A stretch of DNA of 35,145 nt from Oscillospiraceae bacterium. GTDB lineage: Bacteria > Bacillota > Clostridia > Oscillospirales > UBA929. The notes beneath the pieces are model-generated. The model was not told the origin of the DNA and did not search any database. It was given only the letters and a program-made list of their open reading frames with translations. Shown piece by piece: positions 1-7,290 of the stretch. The stretch spans positions 64,001 through 99,145 of the forward strand of contig JAISCT010000011.1 in the NCBI GenBank assembly GCA_031265355.1. Direction: 5' to 3'. Position 1 is the first letter of the stretch, and each line of letters starts with the position of its first letter. A program made the translations under genes and the position numbers.

Positions 1-205
1 CCTGCCCTTCGATACGAACGGTACCACTGTCTTCGCGATATACGCCGAACAAGCATTTCATCAGTGTACTCTTGCCTGCGCCGTTTTCTCCCATCAGAGA
101 GTGTACGGTGCCTTTTTGGAGCACCAGATGGACATCGTCCAGGGCTTTGACGCCGGGAAAAGTTTTGTTGATGCCAATCATCTCTAAAAGAGCAGACTGT
201 TCCAT
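1..205 (-). CDS. mglA: Sugar ABC transporter ATP-binding protein (MglA-type), N-terminal part
   Basis: Partial gene running off the left edge; only the first 68 residues are present. It would energise import of galactose or a related sugar by hydrolysing ATP on the cytoplasmic face of the membrane. The N-terminus has the usual ABC layout: an opening ‘[20 protein letters not shown]’ segment, then a Walker A motif GENGAGKST at about residues 39-47. The ‘[13 protein letters not shown]’ wording is typical of the double-ATPase sugar importers (MglA, RbsA, XylG). The assignment to mgl rather than rbs comes from the galactose-type binding protein immediately upstream on the same strand. The start is the ATG at 205, with only a weak purine-rich stretch before it. 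A strong stem-loop lies between the two genes. Confidence 0.85.
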   Translation of the reverse strand, partial: MEQSALLEMIGINKTFPGVKALDDVHLVLQKGTVHSLMGENGAGKSTLMKCLFGVYREDSGTVRIEGQ

Positions 206-324
206 CCGTCGTCTCACCACACTTTCAGTATTACTCTGCCGAGTGATGCTCTTTCAGGGTCGCTCTGATCACATTGGGGACGCACCGGCAACTTGCTGGA
301 TGGCGAGTTTCCGTATTAGCACAA

Positions 325-355
325 GCCGGGGCTTTCCCGCAGGGAAAGCCCCGGC
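325..355 (-). terminator. Intercistronic stem-loop between mglB and mglA
   Basis: A perfect 14-bp GC-rich stem (325-338 with 342-355) with a 3-base loop lies just after the mglB stop. No U-run follows on the minus strand, so it is unlikely to be a strong intrinsic terminator. Such structures between binding-protein and ATPase genes are known to protect upstream mRNA or give partial termination, keeping the binding protein in excess. That role is inferred here. Confidence 0.6.
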
Positions 356-405
356 CGGGCCATGGTCGTGTTATGCGCCACAAAAGGCGCCGTGCCGCAG
401 ATTGA

Positions 406-1491
406 TTACTGGACGGGCGCGTACGGAATACGCACGGACACGCCGTCGTCGGCCAGGGTGTACCCCGTGCCTTCCAGCACGTCGGCCTTGCCGAGCGCGG
501 CGTTTGTGGAGATGGCCACAACCGCTTTGCCCATGGCGTCGCCGTCCTGCTTGACGGTCGCGGCCATTTTGCCGGTGTTGATGGCCTCAAGGCCCGCGTC
601 GGTGGCGTCCACGCCGATGACGGGGATCCACTTCTCACTGTTGGCCGCCGTGTTGTAGCCAACGCCGTTCAGCGCAGCGATCACGCCGAGGGCCATGTCG
701 TCATTGTTGCAGAAGACGGCCTCAATCTTGCCTTCCTGCGCGCCGAGGATGGCCTCCATCTGGGCTTGCGCCTGATCGGACGCCCAGTTGGCCACCACGG
801 GCTCGCCGTTGATATTTTCCATCGTCATGCCGCGGGCCTCTGCCTGGCTGATGGAATACGCGGTGCGGGCCTCCGCTTCGGGGTTGCCCGGCTCGCCCTT
901 AAAGACGAGGAACTGGCATTTGCCATCGCCGCTCAGGTCAAAGTCGGGGCTGGCCGCCCAGAGGTCGGCCAGCAGGTCGCCCTGCATCACGCCGGCTTCG
1001 GAGGCGGTGGTGCCGATGAAGATGCTGCCGGAAGACTCCATGACGGACTTATCGGGCTCACGGTTGAAGAACACTGCGGGGATGCCGGCCGCGACCGCTT
1101 TATCGGCCAGACCCTGTGCGGAACCGGCGTCAACGGCGTTGATCACGATAACGTCCACGTTCTTCTCAATGAGAACGTCCAGCTGGTCATTCTGCTTGGA
1201 CTGGTCACCCTGGCCGTCCTGCATGTCCAGTGTGATCTTCACGGAGGACGCCTGGGCATACTTATCGATGGCCGCGCGAACGGTGGAGATGTAAGTGTCG
1301 TCGAATTTATAGATCAGGACGCCAAAGGTGACTTCGTCGGCAGCGGGGGGCGGAACGGACTCGGGTGGGACGGGCGTGTTGGTATCGCCGCTTGCCGGCG
1401 GGGTGGGTGTGGTGGTGTCTGCGGGCGTGCCGCAAGCGGCCAGAGAGAACACCAACAGCAGAGAGAGGCCGATGAACAAGATCTTTTTCAT
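406..1491 (-). CDS. mglB: Galactose/methyl-galactoside ABC transporter substrate-binding lipoprotein
   Basis: A 361-residue extracellular sugar-binding lipoprotein that delivers galactose-type sugars to the membrane transporter. A type II signal peptide occupies residues 1-20, with lipobox LAAC and the lipid-bearing Cys followed by a Thr/Pro/Ser-rich linker. The mature part is a type 1 periplasmic-binding fold. The opening ‘FGVLIYKFDDTYISTVRAAI’ and the later ‘KGEPGNPEAEARTAYSI’ and ‘CNNDDMALG’ segments are the landmarks of MglB rather than RbsB. The ATG at 1491 was chosen because AAGGAGG at 1501-1507 sits 9 bases upstream; a longer open frame to 1545 would add a basic non-signal extension. 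It is the first gene of the leftward operon continuing into mglA. Confidence 0.9.
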   Translation of the reverse strand: MKKILFIGLSLLLVFSLAACGTPADTTTPTPPASGDTNTPVPPESVPPPAADEVTFGVLIYKFDDTYISTVRAAIDKYAQASSVKITLDMQDGQGDQSKQNDQLDVLIEKNVDVIVINAVDAGSAQGLADKAVAAGIPAVFFNREPDKSVMESSGSIFIGTTASEAGVMQGDLLADLWAASPDFDLSGDGKCQFLVFKGEPGNPEAEARTAYSISQAEARGMTMENINGEPVVANWASDQAQAQMEAILGAQEGKIEAVFCNNDDMALGVIAALNGVGYNTAANSEKWIPVIGVDATDAGLEAINTGKMAATVKQDGDAMGKAVVAISTNAALGKADVLEGTGYTLADDGVSVRIPYAPVQ

Positions 1492-1550
1492 GGAATAAAC
1501 CCTCCTTATTATGATGCGGCGACGTATAGGCTTACGAGACCGCACAGTTC

Positions 1551-1572
1551 GTCACTGGGAGCTTCCAGTGAC
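1551..1572. promoter_or_regulatory. 22-bp inverted repeat at the predicted mgl transcription start
   Basis: Arms GTCACTGG (1551-1558) and CCAGTGAC (1565-1572) are perfect, with a 6-base spacer. The element begins about where the mgl transcript should start. It could be an operator of the LacI/GalR size class or a 5'-end stem-loop of the mRNA. The sequence alone does not separate these. Confidence 0.5.
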
Positions 1573-1578
1573 ATACCC

Positions 1579-1607
1579 ATTATACTTCAAGATTTTTAAA
1601 ATTTCCA
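1579..1607 (-). promoter_or_regulatory. Predicted mgl promoter
   Basis: On the minus strand a perfect TATAAT (1584-1579) lies 17 bp after a weak -35 TGGAAA (1607-1602). The poor -35 falls inside one copy of a 14-bp direct repeat, which suggests activator dependence or repressor occlusion. The leader to mglB would be about 80 nt. Confidence 0.5.
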
Positions 1608-1633
1608 GAGATATTTTTCAAAATTTCCAGAGA
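1598..1633. repeat. Two 14-bp direct repeats upstream of mglB
   Basis: AAAATTTCCAGAGA occurs at 1598-1611 and again at 1620-1633, a 22-bp period (about two helical turns). Each copy is preceded by TTTTT. One copy overlaps the predicted -35 of mglB, so a regulator-binding role is plausible. Confidence 0.5.
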
Positions 1634-1706
1634 AAATTTTCGTTTATACGAGATAAAAAGAATTTTTATACAATTTATCGCAACATTAATTGTATATTAT
1701 CACATG

Positions 1707-1722
1707 TCCCAATATATTGGGA
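1707..1722. promoter_or_regulatory. 16-bp perfect palindrome in the mglB-bioY intergenic region
   Basis: TCCCAATATATTGGGA is a perfect palindrome in the AT-rich 380-bp gap between the divergent genes. It lies well upstream of both predicted promoters. Apart from the listed repeats, promoters and operators I see no gene or RNA in this gap (1492-1871). Confidence 0.4.
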
Positions 1723-1781
1723 TCACAACGCGAAATTGTTTTTTCTCCGCACCGCGCAGGTCCGCATCGAATATGTATTCA

Positions 1782-1818
1782 CAATTGTCAATATAAAATT
1801 TTTTTATATTGACAATTG
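1782..1818. promoter_or_regulatory. Possible BirA-type operator at the bioY promoter
   Basis: A perfect 16-bp inverted repeat (1782-1797 and 1803-1818). Its centre reads TTGTCAAT, 15 bases, ATTGACAA. That spacing and the outer TTGT/ACAA ends match the known BirA operator layout (TTGTnAAC-N14-16-GTTnACAA). It overlaps the -35 of bioY, which is where a biotin-responsive repressor would sit. Caution: similar TTGACAATTG strings occur at 14355 and 34108, so it may be a dispersed repeat that only looks like an operator. Confidence 0.4.
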
Positions 1819-1838
1819 GCTGTGCCTTCTTTTATAAT
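1809..1838 (+). promoter_or_regulatory. Consensus promoter of bioY
   Basis: TTGACA (1809-1814), an 18-bp spacer and TATAAT (1833-1838) are both perfect matches to the housekeeping sigma consensus. Transcription would start near 1845, giving a leader of about 27 nt that contains the AAGGAGG site at 1858-1864. Confidence 0.75.
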
Positions 1839-1871
1839 GCTATTATTGAACGAGTTTAAGGAGGATGCGAT

Positions 1872-2480
1872 ATGCCGCCGACACCGCAGACCGCTGCGCC
1901 GAAGACCGCGGAACATCCGCCCGCGCCGAAGGCGCCGCCGCACGGGGCAAAAGGTATCCGGGCGCGCGATCTCGTCTTTTGTGCGCTGTTTGCCGCGCTG
2001 AGCGCGGTGCTGTCTCCGCTCACAATCCCCATTGGGCCCGTACCCGTCGGCCTTGCGCATGTGTCGATCTTTCTGGCGGCGGGTCTTTTGGGCGCGAAAT
2101 ACGGCGCCGTGAGTCAGGTGGTATTTGTGCTGCTCGGCGTTATGGGCGTCCCCGTGTTCTCGGGCTTTCGCGGAGGACTCGGGGTGTTGGCCGGCCCCAC
2201 GGGCGGGTTCATTGTGGGGTATATCCTGTGCGCGTTCCTCGTCGGTCTGTGGCTTGACCGCCGCGGCCGGTCGCTGCGCGTGCTGGTGCCGGCGATGGTT
2301 TGCGGCCAGCTCGTGACGTACCTGCCGGGCCTTCTCTGGTACATGTATCTGACACAGACGGGCCTCGGCGCCGCGCTGCTCGTCTGTGTTCTCCCGTTTT
2401 TTGTGGGCGACGCCGCAAAAATCGCGCTCAGCGCCATATTGATCCGCAAACTCTGGCCACGTCTGCACCGCGGACCATGA
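1872..2480 (+). CDS. bioY: Biotin transporter substrate-binding S component
   Basis: A 202-residue integral membrane protein, the biotin-binding S component of an energy-coupling-factor transporter. After a Pro/Ala-rich 30-residue N-terminal tail the protein is almost entirely hydrophobic, consistent with six membrane segments. The signature GFRGGLGVLAGPTGGFIVGY lies near residues 97-116; this glycine-rich loop with the GPTGGF motif is the hallmark of BioY. No ECF ATPase or EcfT gene is nearby, so it probably shares an ECF module encoded elsewhere, as many clostridial S components do. The ATG at 1872 has AAGGAGG 7 bases upstream. The gene stands alone behind its own promoter. Confidence 0.92.
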   Translation: MPPTPQTAAPKTAEHPPAPKAPPHGAKGIRARDLVFCALFAALSAVLSPLTIPIGPVPVGLAHVSIFLAAGLLGAKYGAVSQVVFVLLGVMGVPVFSGFRGGLGVLAGPTGGFIVGYILCAFLVGLWLDRRGRSLRVLVPAMVCGQLVTYLPGLLWYMYLTQTGLGAALLVCVLPFFVGDAAKIALSAILIRKLWPRLHRGP

Positions 2481-2491
2481 AAAAAAGCCTC

Positions 2492-2650
2492 AGGGTCTGT
2501 CGAAAAATAACCTGTACATTTGACTTGCCCTTTTGCGCCCCGGCCGCGTTGCCGGAACCCTTGAATACTACAAGTATTCGCGGAACCAAGCGCCTTGCCG
2601 GGACACAAAATTGCTGCGCCAACTGCACACTTTATTTTCCGACAGACCCT
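2492..2650. repeat. 159-bp imperfect inverted-repeat element (MITE-like)
   Basis: The ends are AGGGTCTGTCG at 2492-2502 and its near-exact complement CGACAGACCCT-type sequence ending at 2650. Partial complementarity runs inward from both ends. The centre holds a small perfect hairpin, GAATACT-ACA-AGTATTC. There is no coding potential and no obvious target duplication. This fits a non-autonomous repeat or large palindromic unit. The string ACAGACCCTTA from its right end recurs at 5970-5980. The rest of the 2481-2849 gap shows only an AT-rich stretch before the next gene. Confidence 0.55.
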
Positions 2651-2849
2651 TATCGCAAGGCGGCCATGCAGGCCTGCGGCGCCGGCGTCCGCTTTCGCCG
2701 CGGAGCAGATTGAAAAAAGACCGCAAATCTGGTACAGTAAGGGGTATGGACGCACGAAACGCGCCAGACCCCACTTTTTACGGTTGAATTTGGTAAAAAT
2801 TGGTATATTTATGGAACTTGAAGTCGGCGAAAGGAATTGCGAAGCGGTG

Positions 2850-4676
2850 ATGAACAGACTTGAGGATCTCCTGCCCACATTGCGCAAGCCCGCCCGCTAT
2901 GTGGGCGGCGAATACAATGCCGTCATGAAGAACAAGGACGCGGTCGAGCTGCGGGTGGCCTTTTGTTTCCCCGACACGTACGAGATCGGTATGTCACACC
3001 TCGGGACACGCATTTTGTATGGACTCATGAACGAGCTGGACTTTGTCTGGTGCGAGCGGGCGTTTGCTCCCTGGACGGATATGGAGACCATGCTGCGGAC
3101 GGAGCGCCTGCCGCTGTGGGCGCTGGAGAGCGGCGACCCGCTTTCGGCCTTCGATGTGTTGGCCTTCACGCTGCAATATGAGCTTTCCTATACCAATGTG
3201 CTGAACATGCTCGATTTGGGGGGGCTGCCCATACGTGCGGCGGACAGGGACGATGCTGCGCCCTTAGTCATTGCCGGCGGCCCCTGCGCCTTCAACCCGG
3301 AACCCATGGCGGACTTCATCGATCTGTTTGTGATTGGGGAGGGGGAGGAGGTCACGGCGGAACTCATGGATTTGTTCCGCGCGCGCCGGCGTCACGGCTG
3401 GTCCAAGGCCGAGACGCTGCGCCGGGCCGTATTGCTGGAGGGTGTGTATGCACCCTCGCTGTATGCGGTATCTTATCGGGAGGACGGCGCCGTGGCGGCC
3501 GTGGCGGCGCAGCCCGGCGCGCCCGCGCGGGTGACAAAGCGCATTGTGCGGGACCTAGACAGTGTGTATTTTCCCGTCAAACCGCTGGTGCCAAACACCG
3601 AGGTGGTACACGACCGGATCATGCTGGAGCTCTTTCGCGGCTGCATCCGGGGCTGTCGTTTTTGCCAGGCGGGGTTCACGACGCGTCCGGTGCGCACCCG
3701 CTCGGTGGAGACGCTGGTGCGGCAGGGTCTCACGTCGCTGGCCGCCACCGGGTACGAGGAAATCTCGCTGACATCGCTCTCGACGAGCGACTACCGGCCG
3801 CTTGAGGGTCTGTGCGACGCTCTGCTAGGCGAGTGTCAAAAGCGCCGAGTGGGGCTGTCTCTGCCTTCACTGCGGGCCGACTCCTTTTCGCGCGCGCTGA
3901 TGGAGCGGGTGCAGTCGGTGCGCAAGAGCGGCCTGACCTTTGCCCCCGAGGCCGGGAGTGCCCGTCTGCGGGATGTCATCAACAAGAACCTGACGGAGGA
4001 GGACCTGATGCGCGCCTGCGGCACCGCCTTTGAGGGCGGGTGGAACCATGTAAAGCTTTATTTCATGTGCGGGTTGCCCACAGAGACCGATGAAGATCTC
4101 GCCGGCATTGCGGACCTGGCCCACAAGGTGTATGCGCTGGGCCGTGCCACGGCGGGTCGGGCGCGCGGCGTGGGCGTCACGGTGAGCACAGCCTGTTTTG
4201 TGCCAAAACCCCACACGCCGTTTCAGTGGGAGGCGCAGGACAGCGTAGCGGTCTTTGCCGAGAAGCAGGCGTTCTTGCGCGCCCGGCTCAGAAAGCAGAT
4301 CACCTTCCGCTGGCACGCCGCCGACACGAGTTTTCTGGAGGGCGCGTTGGCCCGCGGCGACCGTCGGGTGGGCGCGGCGGTGGAGGCGGCCTGGCGGAGC
4401 GGCTGCCGTCTGGACGGCTGGAGCGAGTGCTTCTCGTCGGAGGCCTGGCACAAGGCCTTTGCGTCGTGCGGGCTCTCACTGGCCTTTTATGCGGCCCGCA
4501 CGCGCGCCGAGGACGAGGTGCTGCCTTGGGCGCACATCTCCGCCAGTGTGGACAATGCGCACCTGTGGCGGGAACGGACGCGCGCCTACGCCGGCACGGC
4601 TTCGCCGAACTGCCGGGAACATTGTCTCGGTTGTGGGGCATCCCGTCTGCTCGCGGGGGGTGTCTGTGATGGATAA
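2850..4676 (+). CDS. B12-binding-like radical SAM protein, TIGR03960 family
   Basis: A 608-residue cytoplasmic radical SAM enzyme of the TIGR03960 family; substrate unknown. The N-terminal third resembles a cobalamin-binding-like domain and contains an ‘FVIGEGEE’ loop. The radical SAM core starts with Cys265, Cys269 and Cys272 (CIRGCRFC), the CxxxCxxC motif that binds the 4Fe-4S cluster. A further Cys pair near the C-terminus (‘HCLGCGAS’) is typical of the family. The ATG at 2850 opens the conserved ‘MNRLEDLLPTLRKPARYVGG’ start. An in-frame GTG at 2847 and an ATG at 2811 are alternatives, and the frame stays open back to 2595. The gene overlaps the next by 8 bp. In many Clostridia this pair precedes rng-rplU-rpmA, but here it does not. 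Confidence 0.85.
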   Translation: MNRLEDLLPTLRKPARYVGGEYNAVMKNKDAVELRVAFCFPDTYEIGMSHLGTRILYGLMNELDFVWCERAFAPWTDMETMLRTERLPLWALESGDPLSAFDVLAFTLQYELSYTNVLNMLDLGGLPIRAADRDDAAPLVIAGGPCAFNPEPMADFIDLFVIGEGEEVTAELMDLFRARRRHGWSKAETLRRAVLLEGVYAPSLYAVSYREDGAVAAVAAQPGAPARVTKRIVRDLDSVYFPVKPLVPNTEVVHDRIMLELFRGCIRGCRFCQAGFTTRPVRTRSVETLVRQGLTSLAATGYEEISLTSLSTSDYRPLEGLCDALLGECQKRRVGLSLPSLRADSFSRALMERVQSVRKSGLTFAPEAGSARLRDVINKNLTEEDLMRACGTAFEGGWNHVKLYFMCGLPTETDEDLAGIADLAHKVYALGRATAGRARGVGVTVSTACFVPKPHTPFQWEAQDSVAVFAEKQAFLRARLRKQITFRWHAADTSFLEGALARGDRRVGAAVEAAWRSGCRLDGWSECFSSEAWHKAFASCGLSLAFYAARTRAEDEVLPWAHISASVDNAHLWRERTRAYAGTASPNCREHCLGCGASRLLAGGVCDG

Positions 4677-5400
4677 TCTTGTAAGCCCTGGGGTGCACAC
4701 GCCGGACGATGCCAGAGCGGAGCCGGCGGTCCGCCGCAAAATGCGGCTGTTGTTTGAAAAGACGGGACCCGCCCGGCTCATCTCGCACCTCGACCTGATG
4801 CGTACGCTGCAGCGCGCCTTTGCCCGGGCCGAACTGCCGCTGGCCTTTTCAGAAGGATTCAATCCGCATCCGTACCTGTCCATCGCCCGTCCGCTGTCGG
4901 TGGGGGTGGAAAGCCGGTACGAGCTGCTGGATTTCGGTTTGGCTGATGCGGTGGATCCGGATGCGCTGCCGGCGTGCCTGAACTGCGTGCTCCCCGCCGG
5001 CGTGCGGGTGCGGCGCGCCTACCCGGCGTCGGAGGGCCGGAAATCTTTCGTCGACATCGCCTGGGCCGGTTATGAGATCCGCCTTGCATGGGGCCGCTCG
5101 GCCGCCCACGCGGCGGATGGCCTGCGCGCCCTCTTTGCCGGGGGTCCGCTGCCCGTCCTGAAGAAGAGCAAGCGGGGAGAGCAGACGATTGACATCGCGC
5201 CGCTGATCCGGCTATTTGCGCTGACGCCGGAGGAGGAGGGCCTGCTGTGTATGGACGCGGTGCTGGCGGCGGGCGCCGCCTCCTTGAATCCGTCGTATGT
5301 CCTCGAGGCCATCCGGCGTCACGCCCCGGCGCTGTGGCCGGACCGTCAATCGGTGCTCCGCGTTTCCCTGCTGGACGCCGACGGGACGCTGTTCGTATAA
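4669..5400 (+). CDS. Radical SAM-associated protein, TIGR03936/DUF2344 family
   Basis: A 243-residue protein of the DUF2344 family, which accompanies or is fused to TIGR03960 radical SAM proteins. The conserved opening (‘LLFEKTGPARLISHLDLMRT’, then ‘RAELPLAFSEGFNPHP’) starts about 25 residues in. The biochemical role is not known; it is presumed to act with the upstream enzyme. The ATG at 4669 overlaps the stop of that gene by 8 bp, implying translational coupling. It ends 7 bp before the convergent 3' end of sigK. No terminator is visible in that gap. Confidence 0.85.
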   Translation: MDNLVSPGVHTPDDARAEPAVRRKMRLLFEKTGPARLISHLDLMRTLQRAFARAELPLAFSEGFNPHPYLSIARPLSVGVESRYELLDFGLADAVDPDALPACLNCVLPAGVRVRRAYPASEGRKSFVDIAWAGYEIRLAWGRSAAHAADGLRALFAGGPLPVLKKSKRGEQTIDIAPLIRLFALTPEEEGLLCMDAVLAAGAASLNPSYVLEAIRRHAPALWPDRQSVLRVSLLDADGTLFV

Positions 5401-5407
5401 AGGGCGG

Positions 5408-5917
5408 TCAGGGGACCTCGCTCTCCTGCGCCCGGTAAGCGGCCTCCAGTTTCCCAAGCGCCTTCTTCTCCAGCCGCGACACATAGGAGCGGGATATATG
5501 CAGATGGACCGCCACTTCCCGCTGTGTCAGCGGACAGGCCCGGTGCAGGCCGTAACGCAGTTCGATGATCTCCCGTTCACGGTCGTCCAGTGTCTCCTGC
5601 ACGAGGCGGCGCAGTAACACGGCGCTCTCCGCCTTCTCCATTTGTTCCAACACCAGGTCGTCGGCCGACAGCACATCGATCAGTGCCAGCGCGCCGCCTT
5701 CCTTGTCCGTATCGATCGGTTCGCTCAGGGAGATCTCCCCGGCGCGGCGGCGCTGGCGGCGGAAGTACATAAAAATTTCATTTTGGATGCATTTACAGGC
5801 ATAAGTGGGCAGCTTGACATCCCTTTCCGGCCGGTAGGACGAAATGGCCTTGATGAGGCCGATCGTACCAATGGAGAGCAGGTCGTCCTGATCCGACGCG
5901 GTGGTGTAATATTTTTT
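5408..5917 (-). CDS. sigK: RNA polymerase sigma-K factor, C-terminal part (interrupted gene)
   Basis: The last 169 codons of sigK, the late mother-cell sporulation sigma factor. Visible are region 2 (‘DDLLSIGTIGLIKAISSY’), then ‘EPIDTDKEGGALALIDVL’, and a region 4 helix-turn-helix (‘LTQREVAVHLHISRSYVSRL’). These match sigma-K closely and exclude a generic sigma-70. The gene's own coding begins at the A-tract at 5917. Further upstream the frame stays open to an ATG at 5965, but those codons come from the inserted element and have no family counterpart. No ribosome binding site serves it. The 5' half is at 9178-9372 on the same strand. Joined at the A-tract, the two make a 234-residue protein reading ‘RLVAHVIKKYYTTASDQDDL’ across the junction, as expected for the family. 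Confidence 0.9.
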   Translation of the reverse strand, partial: KKYYTTASDQDDLLSIGTIGLIKAISSYRPERDVKLPTYACKCIQNEIFMYFRRQRRRAGEISLSEPIDTDKEGGALALIDVLSADDLVLEQMEKAESAVLLRRLVQETLDDREREIIELRYGLHRACPLTQREVAVHLHISRSYVSRLEKKALGKLEAAYRAQESEVP

Positions 5918-5931
5918 GAACAAACCAAGCG
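5912..5931. other. Left attachment site of the skin-like element
   Basis: On the plus strand a T6 tract (5912-5917) is followed by 8 bases and CAAGCG (5926-5931). The tract belongs to sigK; CAAGCG lies in the element. In the predicted excised circle this CAAGCG faces CGCTTG from the right end, 18 bases apart, forming an inverted repeat around the crossover. Very short shared cores are normal for large serine recombinases. Confidence 0.65.
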
Positions 5932-5945
5932 AAAGGATATTTTGA

Positions 5946-5971
5946 GTTGATTTGTTTGCAAACAAATCAAC
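5946..5971. repeat. 26-bp perfect palindrome near the left end of the skin-like element
   Basis: A perfect 26-bp palindrome centred on TTTGCAAA sits between the ATPase stop codon and the left attachment site. It could be an operator or a recombinase/accessory factor site. It has no U-run, so a simple terminator is less likely. The adjacent 5970-5980 string ACAGACCCTTA matches the end of the repeat at 2650. Confidence 0.5.
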
Positions 5972-5977
5972 AGACCC

Positions 5978-7276
5978 TTAATATGACTCCAACGTTTCTA
6001 CCGCCCAAAGCGGAAGATTCAACAGCCAGTCGTCCTGCTTATAATCCGCCATAGAGGTACGAATGGACACAGTTGGATTGAACTTCTCCCGGTATGCCTT
6101 TAAACTTTTTGCCTGCAAATTGACCTCGGCTTTGACCTCGATGGGGATGATGACGCTGCCTGTATCGACGACGAAGTCTACCTCGGCGGTACCGTGCTCG
6201 GCCGTCCAGTAGTGTGTTTGGATGCCTTTCAGCGTTTTGAGCTGCTGCAACACGTATTGCTCGGTCAGCGCGCCCTTGAATTCCCGAAACAGCTTGTTGC
6301 CGTCCAAAAGAACACCCTGGCGAAGCCCCACAAGACAGGAGAGCAGCCCCACATCCACCAAAAACAGCTTGAACGCTTTTAGATCCTCGTAGGCCTTTAG
6401 GGGCAGGTGAGGGGCGGTAACCCGATGCACCTTGTGGACAAGCCCGCAGTCGGTCAGCCAAAGCAAGGCGAGTTCATATTCCTTCGCCCGCGCGCCCTCT
6501 TTGACGAGCCCGTACATGAACTTCTTGTTTTCCCGGGTCAACTGCGCCGGAATGCTGCTCCAGAGCATCCGGATGTGCGGCACCACTTCGTTGGGTGCGT
6601 GTTTGGAAAAATCCTGCTCATAAGCGGCGAGAATACGCTGCTGAATCTCTCGGACTTCATTAAAGTCCCTGTTCTCACAAAAACTCAGCACCACCTCCGG
6701 CATACCGCCCACATAGTAGTAGTGCTTCAACAGGTCAATATAATCCTGTTTAAAGGTGACAGCCATCTCAAAATCGCCTTTTTGCAGCAGCGCTGCAAAC
6801 TGTTCCTTGCCCATTGCCGCCATAAACTCAAAAAATGACAGTGGACACAAGTCGAGAAACTCCACTTTGCCCACGGGGAACGACGTGCCTTTGTGCAGCG
6901 CCACGCCCAGCATGGAACCGGCGCAGACAATCTGATATTGCGGCGCGTCCTCATCGAAATATTTCAGGCTGGTCAGCGCCCTTGGTACCTCCTGCACCTC
7001 ATCGAAAATCAGCAGCGTGTTTTCAGCATCGATCTTGTGCCCGGCGTAGAGCTCCAGGCCGGTCGTCAGACGATCGATTTCTAAGCTGCCCTCAAATAGA
7101 TTCTTCATCCGTTCGTTGTTGTCAAAGTTGATGTAGACCACCTTGTCATAGTAGGCGGCCCCAAATTCTCTCATCAGCCAGGTCTTGCCCACCTGACGGG
7201 CGCCGCGTATGATCAGAGGCTTGCGACGGCGTTTCGCTTTCCACGCCTTCAAGTATTCCATTGCCGTACGATACAT
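5978..7276 (-). CDS. DUF4143 AAA+ ATPase carried by the skin-like element
   Basis: A 432-residue ATP-binding protein of the AAA_14/DUF4143 type. The Walker A motif GARQVGKT is at residues 25-32 and the Walker B motif LLIFDE at 88-93. A ‘CAGSMLG’ sensor-like segment follows, and the C-terminal half ends in the DUF4143 nuclease-like motif (‘EVDFVVDTGSVIIPIEVKA’). Such proteins are common in mobile and accessory DNA, and their role is not settled. The ATG at 7276 was chosen because GGAG lies 8 bases upstream; the frame extends three codons to a GTG at 7285. It is transcribed toward sigK's 3' half from its own housekeeping-type promoter. Full-length with no visible damage. It is the only substantial cargo of the element, and a distant relative lies at 25010. 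Confidence 0.88.
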   Translation of the reverse strand: MYRTAMEYLKAWKAKRRRKPLIIRGARQVGKTWLMREFGAAYYDKVVYINFDNNERMKNLFEGSLEIDRLTTGLELYAGHKIDAENTLLIFDEVQEVPRALTSLKYFDEDAPQYQIVCAGSMLGVALHKGTSFPVGKVEFLDLCPLSFFEFMAAMGKEQFAALLQKGDFEMAVTFKQDYIDLLKHYYYVGGMPEVVLSFCENRDFNEVREIQQRILAAYEQDFSKHAPNEVVPHIRMLWSSIPAQLTRENKKFMYGLVKEGARAKEYELALLWLTDCGLVHKVHRVTAPHLPLKAYEDLKAFKLFLVDVGLLSCLVGLRQGVLLDGNKLFREFKGALTEQYVLQQLKTLKGIQTHYWTAEHGTAEVDFVVDTGSVIIPIEVKAEVNLQAKSLKAYREKFNPTVSIRTSMADYKQDDWLLNLPLWAVETLESY

Positions 7277-7290
7277 AGTGATCACTCCGC

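Noticed and set aside
766..1599. Long plus-strand open frame opposite mglB
   Set aside because: It is the antisense shadow of a well-supported lipoprotein gene; no ribosome binding site and no family resemblance.
5918..5965. Start of the sigK 3' frame at the ATG at 5965 as an independent sigma gene
   Set aside because: The codons upstream of the A-tract are element DNA with no family similarity and no ribosome binding site; the half gene alone lacks the N-terminal part of sigma-K.
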